From Phytophthora hibernalis (taxonomy: Eukaryota > Oomycota > Peronosporomycetes > Peronosporales > Peronosporaceae): a stretch of 64,000 bases of DNA. Position numbers and translations under genes: made by a program. Within the stretch, counting starts at the first letter, position 1. Every line of letters starts with the position of its first letter. The notes under the pieces were generated by a model, which was given only the letters and a program-made list of their open reading frames with translations, was not told the origin of the DNA and did not search any database. Positions 1 to 9,908 of this stretch are shown piece by piece. The stretch lies in the NCBI GenBank assembly GCA_012656075.1, contig JAAKBF010000049.1, positions 496,001 to 560,000 of the forward strand, in the 5' to 3' direction.

Positions 1-22
1 TCGACAAGAACTTTCTTGTCGA
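1..22. repeat. Perfect short palindrome at window edge
   Basis: Two 10-base arms, TCGACAAGAA and its exact reverse complement, are separated by CT. It may extend to the left of the window, so its true length is unknown. It could be the centre of a longer inverted repeat. Confidence 0.6.
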
Positions 23-288
23 ACCTGTAGTGCAAGAGGAATCTACCTTGGTCTTCTGACCGAAATGAAGTCGCGCACTGCCGACATCAACCGATACCTA
101 TCGGATAAGCTTGGTGTGTGTTTCTGGTGATTTTGACTCTCCATTTTGTTCCTGGTATTGATTGCCAGTAATCGTAAACTTTAATATTTCACTTAACATC
201 GTTACTTTGTACCGGCATGGAAACATATATGTTATAACGCCGCAGCAAACAAGAAACATTTTACAACGAGTGCTGGACACGACGACCA

Positions 289-2414
289 TTGAGTGATCCA
301 AAGCTATCCTGGATACTTTCGCTGGAGAGAATAGAGGGAACGACGTTGCTGGTTCAGTATCAGATGGACAGCACTTGCATTATTGCGATGCAGCCATCGA
401 TCCAAAAGAGTTGCTTTGAGCAGTGTGGAGATAGCTTGGTAATGGATTGGTCTCACGGCACCAATTTTTTGGGGTATCACCTTGGTAATGGCAATATGTG
501 TGAGCTGATGTTTATTGCGTATGAATGGGAGGCATGCCAACCGGGATTAAATGTTGCTGAGTCTTGTTGTTACCACTGCTATGGGAAGAGGAATACCCGT
601 GGTTGACTTCCTGGCACTTGACCAAAAGGCAGCTACGATGGAGCACATTGTGGGGTTTTCAAGCGTAAAACTCCGTCTTGGAACGACGTCCAGATCATCG
701 TTATCGACAAAGACTTTGTGGAATGGCGTGTCCGTGAAAAGGCGTTTCCTGCTGTCACGGTTCTTCTCTGTCGATTTCAGGCGCTGACCAATTGGCGGAA
801 GGTATGCCGAGGAGCCAAATTTGACCTGAAGATGGCCCAGAGAATCAATCGAGACAGCTTTCTTGAAGCTCATCTACTGGTATGAATGTGCTGTGTTGTT
901 TGATGATGTTTATGTTGCTCACGTATATGTTGTTTTCAATGTTGCCGGTTATTACGTTGAATGTTGAATTGATGTACTTCGGCAACACTCAGGAACATTT
1001 GAAACTGAGTTGGTCATTTTTACTCGAACATGTGCAAAACAGTGCCCCACACTTCTGAAATACTTTCAGAAACCTGGGAAACACGTGCCACGATGTGGCC
1101 AAATCACGTTCGCGGTTCTCTGCTGGAAGTACCACGACCAATCGGATCGAATCGAATTGGAACCAAGTCAAGCTTCTTCTAGGCAAGAAGCCACGGGTCG
1201 ACCCGACTATTAGTGAACAACTAACCCACCAGGCAGCAATCATGCGACAGCAGATCACTGCTATCGGGAAGCATTTGACTACATCCAGGCAACCTGAGTG
1301 TGTTCCAGACTTTATTGCACTCGTGTCGAAACACCTGAGTAGCAAACGTTCGCTGCCAATGAGACTATTTCATGGTCTCTGCTGAAAACACGGTGTGCGC
1401 TAAAACGAGAATCTGAAGTAGCTGAATGGGAAGTAAACGTACGGGGGCATGTATATCGATGCAACGACTTCGAGTGGTCCTGCTCGTGTCTATTCTACAA
1501 CACCTACAATCAACCTTGCCAGTGCTGATGTACATTGCAGATCGTGTTCACCGATTCGAGAGCATGCCGGCGTCAAGCGTTCCTCCCCGCTGGGATATGG
1601 ATGTAATGACAAAGCTGGATGCGAATATTAATGGCGGGGTAGCATCGCTTTAGGCTGTGCAAGACAAGCTTAAAAATACTGGAGAGACGTTCCCGCACGA
1701 CGGTTTGACGCAGTTTCAGACGACTACGAAGAAGGAGGGGAAACACAAGACGTTGAAACAACACAAGAACCACCGACTCGTGTCCAAGAAACACAACCAG
1801 CAACACAAGACGTGACATTAGATGCAACGCAACCGCATATCACGAAAGGCACAGAGTGAAACCCTCACCATCGATGCCGCCGAGTGATATACGTGAAAAT
1901 ACGACGTCACGAGCGTGTCAGTGTTGTAGTTCCCTCGTCTGAAGAGAAAAATTGTTTTGCAAAAGCTGCGTTTGAGCCAGTAATGGAGCATCTTGCTGAG
2001 TTGTCGAGTCCTGCGTTTTACACGGCGTTGAATTCGTGAAAAGCCATTATTGACAAGGGTATGCGAGAATTGGGTGCCTGCTCGACGAATCCAATGATGG
2101 ACGCTGATGTAAATGCGGAGTTGGATGAGTCGGATGGTTCGGATGACCTTACCGACGATCAAGAAAGTGATACGTCTTCCGAAATTACTCCTGCATACCT
2201 CATTGATACAATGAACCTGATTCAGGAGCTAGAGAGAAAGGAAAACGGGATCTTTACAACTGGTAAAAACGCTCTACTTCCGGATTCAGAACGCGAAGCC
2301 ATGCTAGAGAAAAAGGTGGCCCCAATGCTGGTCAAGCAACCCGACAAACAACTGAATCAACTTCTAGCCCCAGTAATCAGACTACCGCTGCTTCTTCTTC
2401 AGTCCAAACATTGA
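289..2414 (+). pseudogene. MULE-type transposase with SWIM zinc finger, decayed
   Basis: Spread over all three forward frames. Around 430-870 the reading gives DWSHGTN, GYHLG and then, after a shift, a stretch with IVIDKDF, EWRV, FPAVTVLLCRFHALTNW, which is the MULE transposase core as found in ZSWIM-like oomycete proteins (aspartate in IDKD, Cys-His in LCRFH). Around 1095-1385 a helical segment with the peptide NQVKLLLG follows. At about 1430-1530 the frame reads YRCNDFEWSCSCLFYNTYN and then PC, the CxC...C part of a SWIM finger; the final Cys-x-His is damaged. An acidic low-complexity tail continues to about 2414. Many frameshifts and stops make it nonfunctional. Family call is firm; exact ends are not visible and I found no terminal repeats. 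Confidence 0.75.
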
Positions 2415-3140
2415 CCCAGACTTCGGGCCGGAAGAAAGATCCGTTCCCAAACCAAGGCAGCGCTACCTAAACCCAAGAACCTAGTGAACAAAGCGGTAGC
2501 GATGGTGAGGGGGCAATATCCAACAAAAGCAGCCGTGCGAAAATACGGTCAAGTAGAAGTGCTTAACCCTTTAGCAACCAGCGGATTTTTACGGGTCCTT
2601 CAGGACCTCTACCGTAGCGAATCAGATGGCTGGCATTTGAATTATGAGAGCAGTTTCGGCCAATCGGTGTAACCCCACATCTCACCCCTCTACAAACTTG
2701 TGTCGCACATCCCCTAGTCGGCCGTGCAGTTATAAAGGCTCCATGGAACCCGTACGCGACGCGTTGTGCTGTTGGTTTGGCGTCGCACCTTGCGAGTGGG
2801 AGCATTACGAAGAAGATCTCTGGCTCGCGGCCGGAAGGTTGCAGCGCAAGCTGCAGCGGCGCAAGCATCGCAATCGCGTGCTGCGATAGACCCTGGGTCG
2901 TCTCTATCTCTACCAGAATGCAGGCAATCTACATGGACGAGTTCCCTCTGCGTGTCCAAGAAGCTCATGCAGTACTGGCCGGACGCTCCAAAGGAATGAA
3001 TTACGTATATTGATGTAATGGCTCTGGTAGCTTGAGGTTCTCAACCGGTGTGATCGTTCTGTTGCTTTTCTTGCGTGTGAAGATTACTGGATCATCTGTT
3101 GACGCTTGGCAGAGTGACTCCAGCGCGGGCCGGAGCTGAG
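2415..3140. other. Spacer with no recognisable gene
   Basis: Short open frames occur on both strands (for example 2484-2672 and 2777-3013) but none shows a motif. The first may be the far C-terminal tail of the preceding transposase. No terminal repeats were found here. Confidence 0.4.
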
Positions 3141-3144
3141 GTGA

Positions 3145-5160
3145 GGTGAGTTTTTGAGGACGTCTTGGTTATGAAATGCTTTGAAACACTCAACGTGAAA
3201 TCCGACCTCACACTTTGTGCACCCGTATCGTGACTTTTTTATGTTTCGCACGCTTCAGAGGTAACAAAGTAGCTTGCCGTTGCCGTGCTCGGTGGAATTC
3301 GGAGTTATCATATGCAGTGATGTATCCATTCCAACGATTTTGTCCAATGTCTCGCGTGTGCGCTTCTTCTGCTGCATCTCCCTTCGGCATTTGTTTTGTA
3401 TCTCGCTGCTGGTAAGGACATCAGCTAACCGGCGTTTGAATTCGCGTAATGATTCACCTGTTGCTGCTTCTGGCTGTACAGTTTTGAGCAATGTTTGTGC
3501 GTTGGTAATGGCAAGGTCCATCAGCCACGTGAACATCGTCATGCCCAGTCGCTTCTCCCGTCGGCAAATTGATTTGTACTGCGCAGTTGATCGACTCGGT
3601 CAACTGCATTCATCCAGAGATTGTATGTTGTGATCACCGTCGGCGCCATAAACACTTTACGGTGCAGCATGCGATCTTCAGTCCAACGTTGAATAGGATA
3701 TGTACCATGGCAGCAAAATACAGCTTCCGGGGATGTTGAGGCAAGTGTTCGTACGGAGGGTGTAGCTTTCAAGTCGTTGGTGTAAAAGATGACAACCTTT
3801 CTGTCCTTGTAGACGATGTATCCTGCTCGTTCGGCTTGGACGATCGCCGGCTTATATGTTGTTCGCCTTTCCTTTCCAACTCGGCGCTGAGTATTCTGGT
3901 GGGATTTTTCTTTGCCTCCCACCCAGGTTCTGGATCCACGGCAGCCACCAGCTCCCATCCTACGCGCTCACCAGCATCAATTCGTTCCACAGCTCATTTA
4001 ACTCCAGGTTTGTTCCACTTATCTACCAAATTGATGCGAACAGTACCTAGCAAGTGCATTTCGCCGTTGTGAATTTCAGCAGCGCCTGGGCGAATGTGTG
4101 ACGGGTGTAAAATTATCCGATATGAGTAGCCGATGCCCTGTAGGTGAACGCAAAGCTCACGTTTGATGTCCTGCCATTGCAATCCACATAGCCGTCGCCG
4201 AGTCGCGTTCGATTGCTACACCTTCAGACCGCAGTGTGTTGTTCAATGCAGTTCGCATTGTCGGAAACAGGTCTGTGTAGCGCTCAGCAGGGGTGGAAAG
4301 CATTGTGTTGCCAGACGAGTTATCCCAGAGAGAGTGCACGTAAAGTGAGCTCCACCCCACAACAGCATAAAAGCGAACACCATATTTGTCAGGTTTAGAT
4401 GGCATGAACGTTTTTGACCGCGTCCGTGCCTTCGTACGCACTGTCATTTCGTCGATACTTCTGACTCCAACAGGAACAGCAAACTCAGCAAACCGCTGCT
4501 GAAAATGATACATCACGCCACGGCACCGCCAGAGCGGGTCGCTATCTTTGCCAAATGATGGATGCTCAGGAGGATGTAGCGTCAATTCCCCTCGAATCTG
4601 CTGAAACCTGTTCCTTGGCGTCGCCTCAAGAAACGCCTTCTGTCCGAGAAAGCGTCGATCCGACCTGAAAACTGCAATCTCATTCATTGGCCAAACGCCC
4701 ATCGCGATTTGGAGGCCTATATACGCGTTGAATTCGCTCTCAGTGATAGCTGTATGCCCTTCCCCAACTAACACATCGGTCGTCCACTCCCGTAGACGCT
4801 CTTTGAGCGCGGCCGTGAAGAACAGAGAGAAAACCCCGTACTCCGCCTTCTTGTCATATGCCTTCGACACTTGTTCTGCACTCGCAACTGCTGTAGCTGT
4901 ATAGTGCGGCAATGTACTCCTCGGCTACTTCGCGTCTGTTGCTGTCTCGGCAAGTGTCTGCTGCTCTATCCAGCCCCTCGCACGGCGGTTGTTGTTCTGC
5001 GCGAGCGCTACTTGCACTTGGTTCTGCACTACCGCACTGCGCGTGCACATCCAGCATCCGTAGGTGTCCTGCGGAGTTGTGGCTCATCATCTGACGCAAC
5101 GCTCTCCTCGTCGGCGTCCACTTCTACCTCCCAGTCGCCTGTCAGGCCCTGGATGTGAGC
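3145..5160 (-). pseudogene. piggyBac transposase (DDE_Tnp_1_7), decayed, copy 1
   Basis: Reads right to left. The best-preserved block is 4157-4912: it has the N-terminal piggyBac helical region (FNAYIGLQIAMGVWPMNEI, then FRSDRRF) and the first catalytic-aspartate motif SIDEMTVRTKARTRSK followed by MPSKPDKYGVRFY, the typical KP-x-KYG pattern. Frameshifts then lead to 3769-3990 and 3539-3958, where YNLWMNAVDRVDQLR matches the YN-x3-GVD-x2-D motif. The end, around 3180-3260, contains CYL, then KCEVGFHVECFKAFH in another frame, a C-terminal zinc-finger remnant. The N-terminal part lies at 4854-5160 in a different frame. At least four frameshifts; not functional. TTAA-flanked ends were looked for and not found. 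Confidence 0.8.
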
Positions 5161-5263
5161 GTCCAAGCTCATCGCGAGCGTTTTGGGGACTTTTGATGTG
5201 CAGAGAGGGGGAAACCTTTAACGATCTTATATCGGCAGTTTTAAAGTCTAACGTAGATGGACT

Positions 5264-5294
5264 GGTAGAGGTCTGTGCGAAGCGAACCTCTACC
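5264..5294. repeat. Small inverted repeat
   Basis: GGTAGAGGT at 5264-5272 and its exact reverse complement at 5286-5294, with a 13-base loop, in AT-rich DNA between the piggyBac and Ulp1 remnants. It could be part of a transposon end, but no partner was recognised. Confidence 0.5.
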
Positions 5295-5374
5295 AACGTT
5301 AACGTAAACTCAAGGGGCTGCTGGTTGATCCTTATGACCAATGGCATCCAGCTATTCGATCTGTTAGAGGTTCT

Positions 5375-6904
5375 ATGAGACCTCTAGCAGACACGGGAGC
5401 TAAAGGTTTAAGTTTCTCCAAGCGAAGCCCTGCACAATCTACGAAAAAGACAAAGCAAGGTCGGCTGGAGACGGTCTCAAAACCGCAAAAACTAGAGGTC
5501 ACTACGCTTCCGGACAAACGTGTGCCACCCCTTTCTCGAGTACTGGAGTGGGCCGCAAATACCAATATCAGGTACCACGAACTGCTAAAGCACTACCCAG
5601 TTATCACGGAGGATGACTTTATCGGCTCACGTACTGCGTGCATACGTGTGTAACGGCAACTATAACTACAATTACGTGATTCCCAAGCATTTGGTGACCA
5701 AATTGGATGCGGTAGTAAAAGCAGAGAGGACGAAGAGAAAGAGCTTAAAGTACCCAGACAATGTCGCTGAAATGGACCATCCTGATGGTACAACAGAAGA
5801 GATCATCACTTTCTTCCCGGGTGGGACGCCAAAGTTCACCAGGTGTGTTATCTGTGTTGTGCTGTATTCCTGAAAATGTTGCTTTCATACTCCAATGTGT
5901 TGTTGGCAGTGTTGCTGTCATCATGGTGGTGGTTGTGGTACTTTAGTTCACCTACGGTTTACGTGGTCTGTTCTTATTTAGTGGCGCTGTCTATCAAATG
6001 AAGGCATTCCACGACATCCGAAGAAAGTGTGAGGACTGATTGGCAGACATGGATTCGATTCTTTCGACAAAATGGGACGACATGGTGGCAACCCCAGAGC
6101 TTCTTGACGAAGAAACCGATTTAAAAGAGTTGACGCCTAGCACAACCGGTGAAAACACACAGCGTTGGCGGGTGACGTCGCTAAACTACTTGGCGATGCG
6201 TTTTTCGGCTCCACGTTTCGGCTATCTGGTGGTATGGGCACCGTAAAAGTGAATCATTTGGTCGGCATGTTGCGCGAAAGCAAAAGCTAAGGGACATGAT
6301 CATTGACTTCAGCCGGCGTTTCATATGTGACGCACCGGGAGATTTATTGTTATTTTCCATGGATTCGTTCGCTCCAGCGATGGGGCACGGGAAACCACCA
6401 ACGGAAAGGATTTCAACGTTCCACTACATGATTCTACCCGTTCATCTGAGTGATATCCACTGGGCAATCATTGTTGTCCACCGGAAGTATCATATCGAAA
6501 GTCCCTGCATCATTACCTACTACTACGAGCCGCTTTGCAACCATGTGTATCGAGCTACCATGGAAAATATATATGAAGAGACGGTGGCTAGCTTTTATAG
6601 AATGACATAACGCGACAATGCCAACGATGGAGTTCCGGTCGAAGGACGTGGAGTGTGGCTAGAGGGCCCAAAAGATCCTGCTGGGACGTCGTGTGGTGTA
6701 CTGTGTGTTGTCCAAGCTTACGCCAAGCTGAAAGACAGTTTTCATTTGATCCAGGTCTGTATTTCGCTTGACGATGTTGCTGTCATGCGCCTACGGATGA
6801 TGTGGATGATACTCACTCAGCCAGACGTGACGACCAGACCCAAAAAGATAACGCGAGCAGTAGCGGCTACTGACTTCGACTTACTTGCAACAACTATGAA
6901 ATAG
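5375..6904 (+). pseudogene. Ulp1/C48-like cysteine protease, decayed
   Basis: Family role: papain-fold peptidases that act on SUMO/ubiquitin-like conjugates; oomycetes carry large, mobile families of them. An N-terminal Lys/Arg-rich part (5375-5630) is followed by several frames. At 6296-6610 the catalytic-histidine block is clear: MILPVHLSDIHWAIIVVHRK, then YYYEPLCNHVY (the expected D of YDPL is E here). At about 6650-6750 the catalytic-cysteine block reads GPKDPAGTSCGVLCVVQAY. The C-terminus has VAVMRLRMMWMIL. Stops and frameshifts interrupt it in several places. A GT...AG stretch near 5842-5948 could be an intron, but this is uncertain. Confidence 0.75.
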
Positions 6905-7225
6905 AAGACGCTAATCCGATAGATTGTATTAGCCTGACAGCGATTAGCCTACCTAGTTTATCTCTGTATGTCTGTGTACTCTATCATTGCTTCGCTAGAA
7001 AAATGTTGCAGCGTTCTTCAAGCAGCATTCTGTACGACATCACGTAGCCTGCGTCGTGTGCGGGCACTCCAGCTGCGATCGCCAGTCGCCTTCTTTTTCC
7101 TCAGCAAACATCGTTACAAGTTCTTCATGCGCATCGATCGCCCTCTGCATATGATCGACCATTCTCAGTGATTTTTTTCCATGCGCTCGATATGGTGCAA
7201 GTAGTTCCTAGCACAGACGCGTTTT

Positions 7226-7450
7226 GTGTGCTCGGGAATAGTGGCCCATGAACTGGTGGGCGCACGACTTGCTGAAGTTATGGCACTGAAGAACACGCTC
7301 GAGCAAATGAACGTGAAGTCGGAGAAGATGCTGCGTGTACAGATGGAGCTGCAGGCGCTCCTCGAAGGCCGCTTACAGAAGTGCTGGGCGATGATGGAGC
7401 TGGCATTGCTCAAGAAGGAGAACTCTCCTTTGGTGGTCTGTTGGAAATGA
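7226..7450 (+). CDS. Short helical ORF, unrecognised
   Basis: A 74-residue frame predicted to be mostly helical, with regularly spaced leucines and charged residues (ALKNTLEQMNVKSEKMLRVQMELQALLEG), compatible with a coiled coil. It lies between the two Ulp1 remnants. No domain recognised; it may be a chance ORF or a fragment of a longer broken gene. Confidence 0.3.
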   Translation: MCSGIVAHELVGARLAEVMALKNTLEQMNVKSEKMLRVQMELQALLEGRLQKCWAMMELALLKKENSPLVVCWK

Positions 7451-7504
7451 TGTTGAAGGTCGATGCACAAGATAAAAGCCTGATTTTACGTGATTAATAC
7501 ATGA

Positions 7505-7780
7505 TTAGACTTCGTAGAGTAGCTGTTTGCGAATCTTGCTAGTGCTAGCTGCATCGGAATCAGACATACTTCTCTTCTGTGAATAGCACTTGATGATCCA
7601 TAGCATCCGCAAGCGCATCACGTTGACGTAATTCTTAGTGACCTGGTGGTGCTGCCGCTCGCGGTTTTCAGTGAGATACTTGTTCACTAGAGCTACAACC
7701 AAGACGCCATAAATGGCGAAGGCAGTTGTTGTGGCACTTCAACCCACTCAAATATATCGACAACGCGTAAGACTAAACAA
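7505..7780 (-). pseudogene. C-terminal fragment of a second Ulp1-like protease
   Basis: The reverse frame gives YGVLVVALVNKYLTENRE, then VNVMRLRMLWII and a C-terminal SKIRKQLL. This parallels the C-terminal part of the Ulp1 remnant at 5375-6904 (CGVLCVVQAY and VAVMRLRMMWMIL). The catalytic cysteine position appears replaced by Tyr (IYGV for SCGV). It faces the first copy, so the two fragments form a converging pair. Only about 90 residues remain. Confidence 0.5.
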
Positions 7781-7890
7781 CGCAACGCTATTTCGAAAGG
7801 GAGTTAGTTGTTTTAACTCCGGATAACTCGGCCAACTCTACCTCCCAGATTTTATTTGAGATGAACTAGGGCTGCGCGTAGGCTGGGATA

Positions 7891-8018
7891 GAGAGCGGTG
7901 ACACAACACTAGGCCGAGCGAAGTGTGACCCTGGGTTTAAGCCCGCGTGCTGTGCACACGGATCTTTATATCACAGGCGTTGTTTCGGCTTGCCGAGAGA
8001 GTTGGGATTCACCCCCTC
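7891..8018 (+). repeat. Dispersed repeat, copy 1
   Basis: Starts GAGAGCGGTGACACAAC. A diverged copy lies in the opposite orientation at 19765-19899, with about 8 extra bases in the middle. Shared blocks include TGGGTTTAAG, CACACGGATCTTTA and AGGCGTTGTTTCGGC. No coding potential. It is probably an LTR or terminal fragment of an interspersed element. Confidence 0.75.
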
Positions 8019-8482
8019 CTCAAATTTGTAGTAGAAAAGGGCAACAAATAGCCTACATTCAAAACAAAGTGAATTATCACTTTCATACTCAAATGAAGGA
8101 GAAAAAGGCTATACTTCGAAGTATTAAAAATGTGGGTTTAAGGAGTGTTGAAGGAGTCCTAAATTCATCGATCTAGCATCACTTCGCTTCTAATTAAACG
8201 GTTGCTGCTTGTAACTGTACCAATCAGCGGATACAACTCAAGAATATTGTTTGAAACGGGAATCATACATGTACATTTGTTGTATTAATAGATCCCCTAC
8301 ACTCGTCAGCTCGGCGTGGCAGCGATCGACACGACATCCGCAAGTTCGGCATCCGCCAGGAATCTAAACAGGTATCAACCACACTAACAGTCATCACATT
8401 CCGTCTCTTGTCCTGTCACACCGGGCTTTCAGCCTGCAAGATGAACGAACAGATATTATTATAATACACGTACAGCGCTGTA

Positions 8483-8585
8483 GAGCCACAGTATCTGTAG
8501 GTTTGTATGCTGTGGATTCAAGTAGTCTGATAGTCTGTTAAGTAAGGCACGCAACTGTTAATTGGTCTATAAGGGCAACTTGCCG
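8483..8585 (+). repeat. LTR-like end, inverted partner at 14281-14373
   Basis: From GAGCCACAGTATCT to GGGCAACTTGCCG. Its reverse complement is present at 14281-14373 with scattered mismatches and a gap of about 10 bases. It lies immediately before the Copia-A leader, so it is plausibly the 3' end of that element's 5' LTR; the full LTR was not delimited. Confidence 0.65.
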
Positions 8586-8728
8586 AGGGCCAACCAAGGT
8601 GACAGCTACCAGCTTCCCCATCACTAGGATATGCCGAAGGATACAACGGAGAGATGGCAATGGCCATCTCACTTCCGGAACTGACGGCAAACAACTAAGC
8701 TACAACACGAACAACTTTGCAACTAATA
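8581..8728 (+). repeat. Copia-A leader, directly repeated at 14627-14774
   Basis: 148 bases beginning TGCCGAGGGCCAACCAAGG, ending just before the gag start at 8740. The same 148 bases occur at 14627-14774 with only a few substitutions. Both copies keep a hairpin with stem GAGATGGC / GCCATCTC and loop AATG (8651-8670; in copy 2 the stem is one pair shorter, 14698-14715). A retrotransposon 5' untranslated leader fits the position. Confidence 0.7.
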
Positions 8729-8739
8729 TTTCAAGTACG

Positions 8740-9608
8740 ATGACCGCCAGTGCTAAGTCTGGTGGCGGTCTCGAGAAGTTTTCTGGCAAGTCCTACACCA
8801 TGTGGAAGGACAAGCTCTTGACTCATATCAACCAGTTGGACCATGAGTACCAGTCGAAGCTGCTGGAAAAGGGGCAGCATGAAGCGACTGTACTCATGGC
8901 CGACTTTCTGAGGGGAAGTACGGAGAAGCCTCCTTCGCCGACCACCGAAACGGACGTGCATGAGGCACTCAAAATGAGGTGGACGGTGATGAACTGGAAA
9001 AGGGGCAAGGGAGATCTTCTGAACCTGTTGAATCAGGTCCTACCGAATTTCTTCCTGTCGACGCTGCCGGATGTAGTTTCTGCAATGGAGCCATGTGAGA
9101 TAATTCGGCTTCTAGAAAAGGACTTCGGCCAAGGCGATGCGGCAAGGCTCATCGCGTTGGTTAGGACCTGGAATAAGTTGACTTGCAGTCCAAGGCGCGA
9201 CTTAAGAACAATCTTCGTGCAACTTAAGAAGGCGCGCAATGAGATAAATCAGAAGACTCGCAAACTATTGGGGGAAGACATGGTTACGGAGCCATGGATC
9301 TGTATTGAGGTACTCTCACTGCTGCCCAGTGAGTTTTGGGCTTCGTCCATTTCGATGAAGAATGAGGACTTCACCGTGGACAACGGTGAAGTCCGCATTT
9401 TGGGGATAAGTCCGAGAAGGAGGTGGGACTTATGGATAAGTCCCAGGCGATCACCGTCAACAACGTCCGGTTGAAACAAGGTCAGAAAAGAAAGACGGGT
9501 GGAAGCGAGGGTGACAGAAGCTGCTTTTACTGCTTCAAGACCGGGCACTTCAAACCCGACTGTCCCTCGAATGTCGTCGATAGGGGCTGGTGGACCCAAA
9601 TTTAGGAC
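8740..9608 (+). pseudogene. Copia-A gag (capsid and zinc knuckle)
   Basis: Frame open from 8599; the ATG at 8740 is chosen because the preceding bases belong to the repeated leader. The N-terminal Gag pattern is visible: LEKFSGKSYTMWKDKL, then a helical domain with EIIRLLEKDF and LPSEF. The frame shifts near 9420 and the CCHC knuckle CFYCFKTGHFKPDC (CX2CX4HX4C) follows in another frame at about 9519-9560. Gag packages retrotransposon RNA in virus-like particles. Broken by at least one frameshift and stop at 9474. Confidence 0.8.
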
Positions 9609-9908
9609 TGACGTGAGCATCGCGCCGGGTGCTAAGAAGGCTAAACGGGTCACGACTGCACCATCAAGACGGTGGTGGACGAGGTCAAACAGCGCCTAAA
9701 TTAGGACGGCAAAACTTTGCTTGAGGTGTGTGGAAGATGAGGTAATGGGCGACATCGAAAGCTTGGACCCTGCCCACCATAAGGATTGTGCGGACAACGG
9801 AAATACGAGTCTTCCCAAAGCAGCATGGAGGACATCGAAGGAGGGGTACGTAAGAAGCATGCGTCATATTTGAGGGCCTTAAAGAGGGTTAATCTGACTG
9901 ATGATATG

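Noticed and set aside
3145..5250. TTAA-bounded ends for piggyBac copy 1
   Set aside because: No matching inverted ends next to TTAA could be paired on both sides.
9249..9653. Long reverse ORF across Copia-A gag
   Set aside because: It is the antisense shadow of the gag end and zinc knuckle; no motif on the reverse strand.
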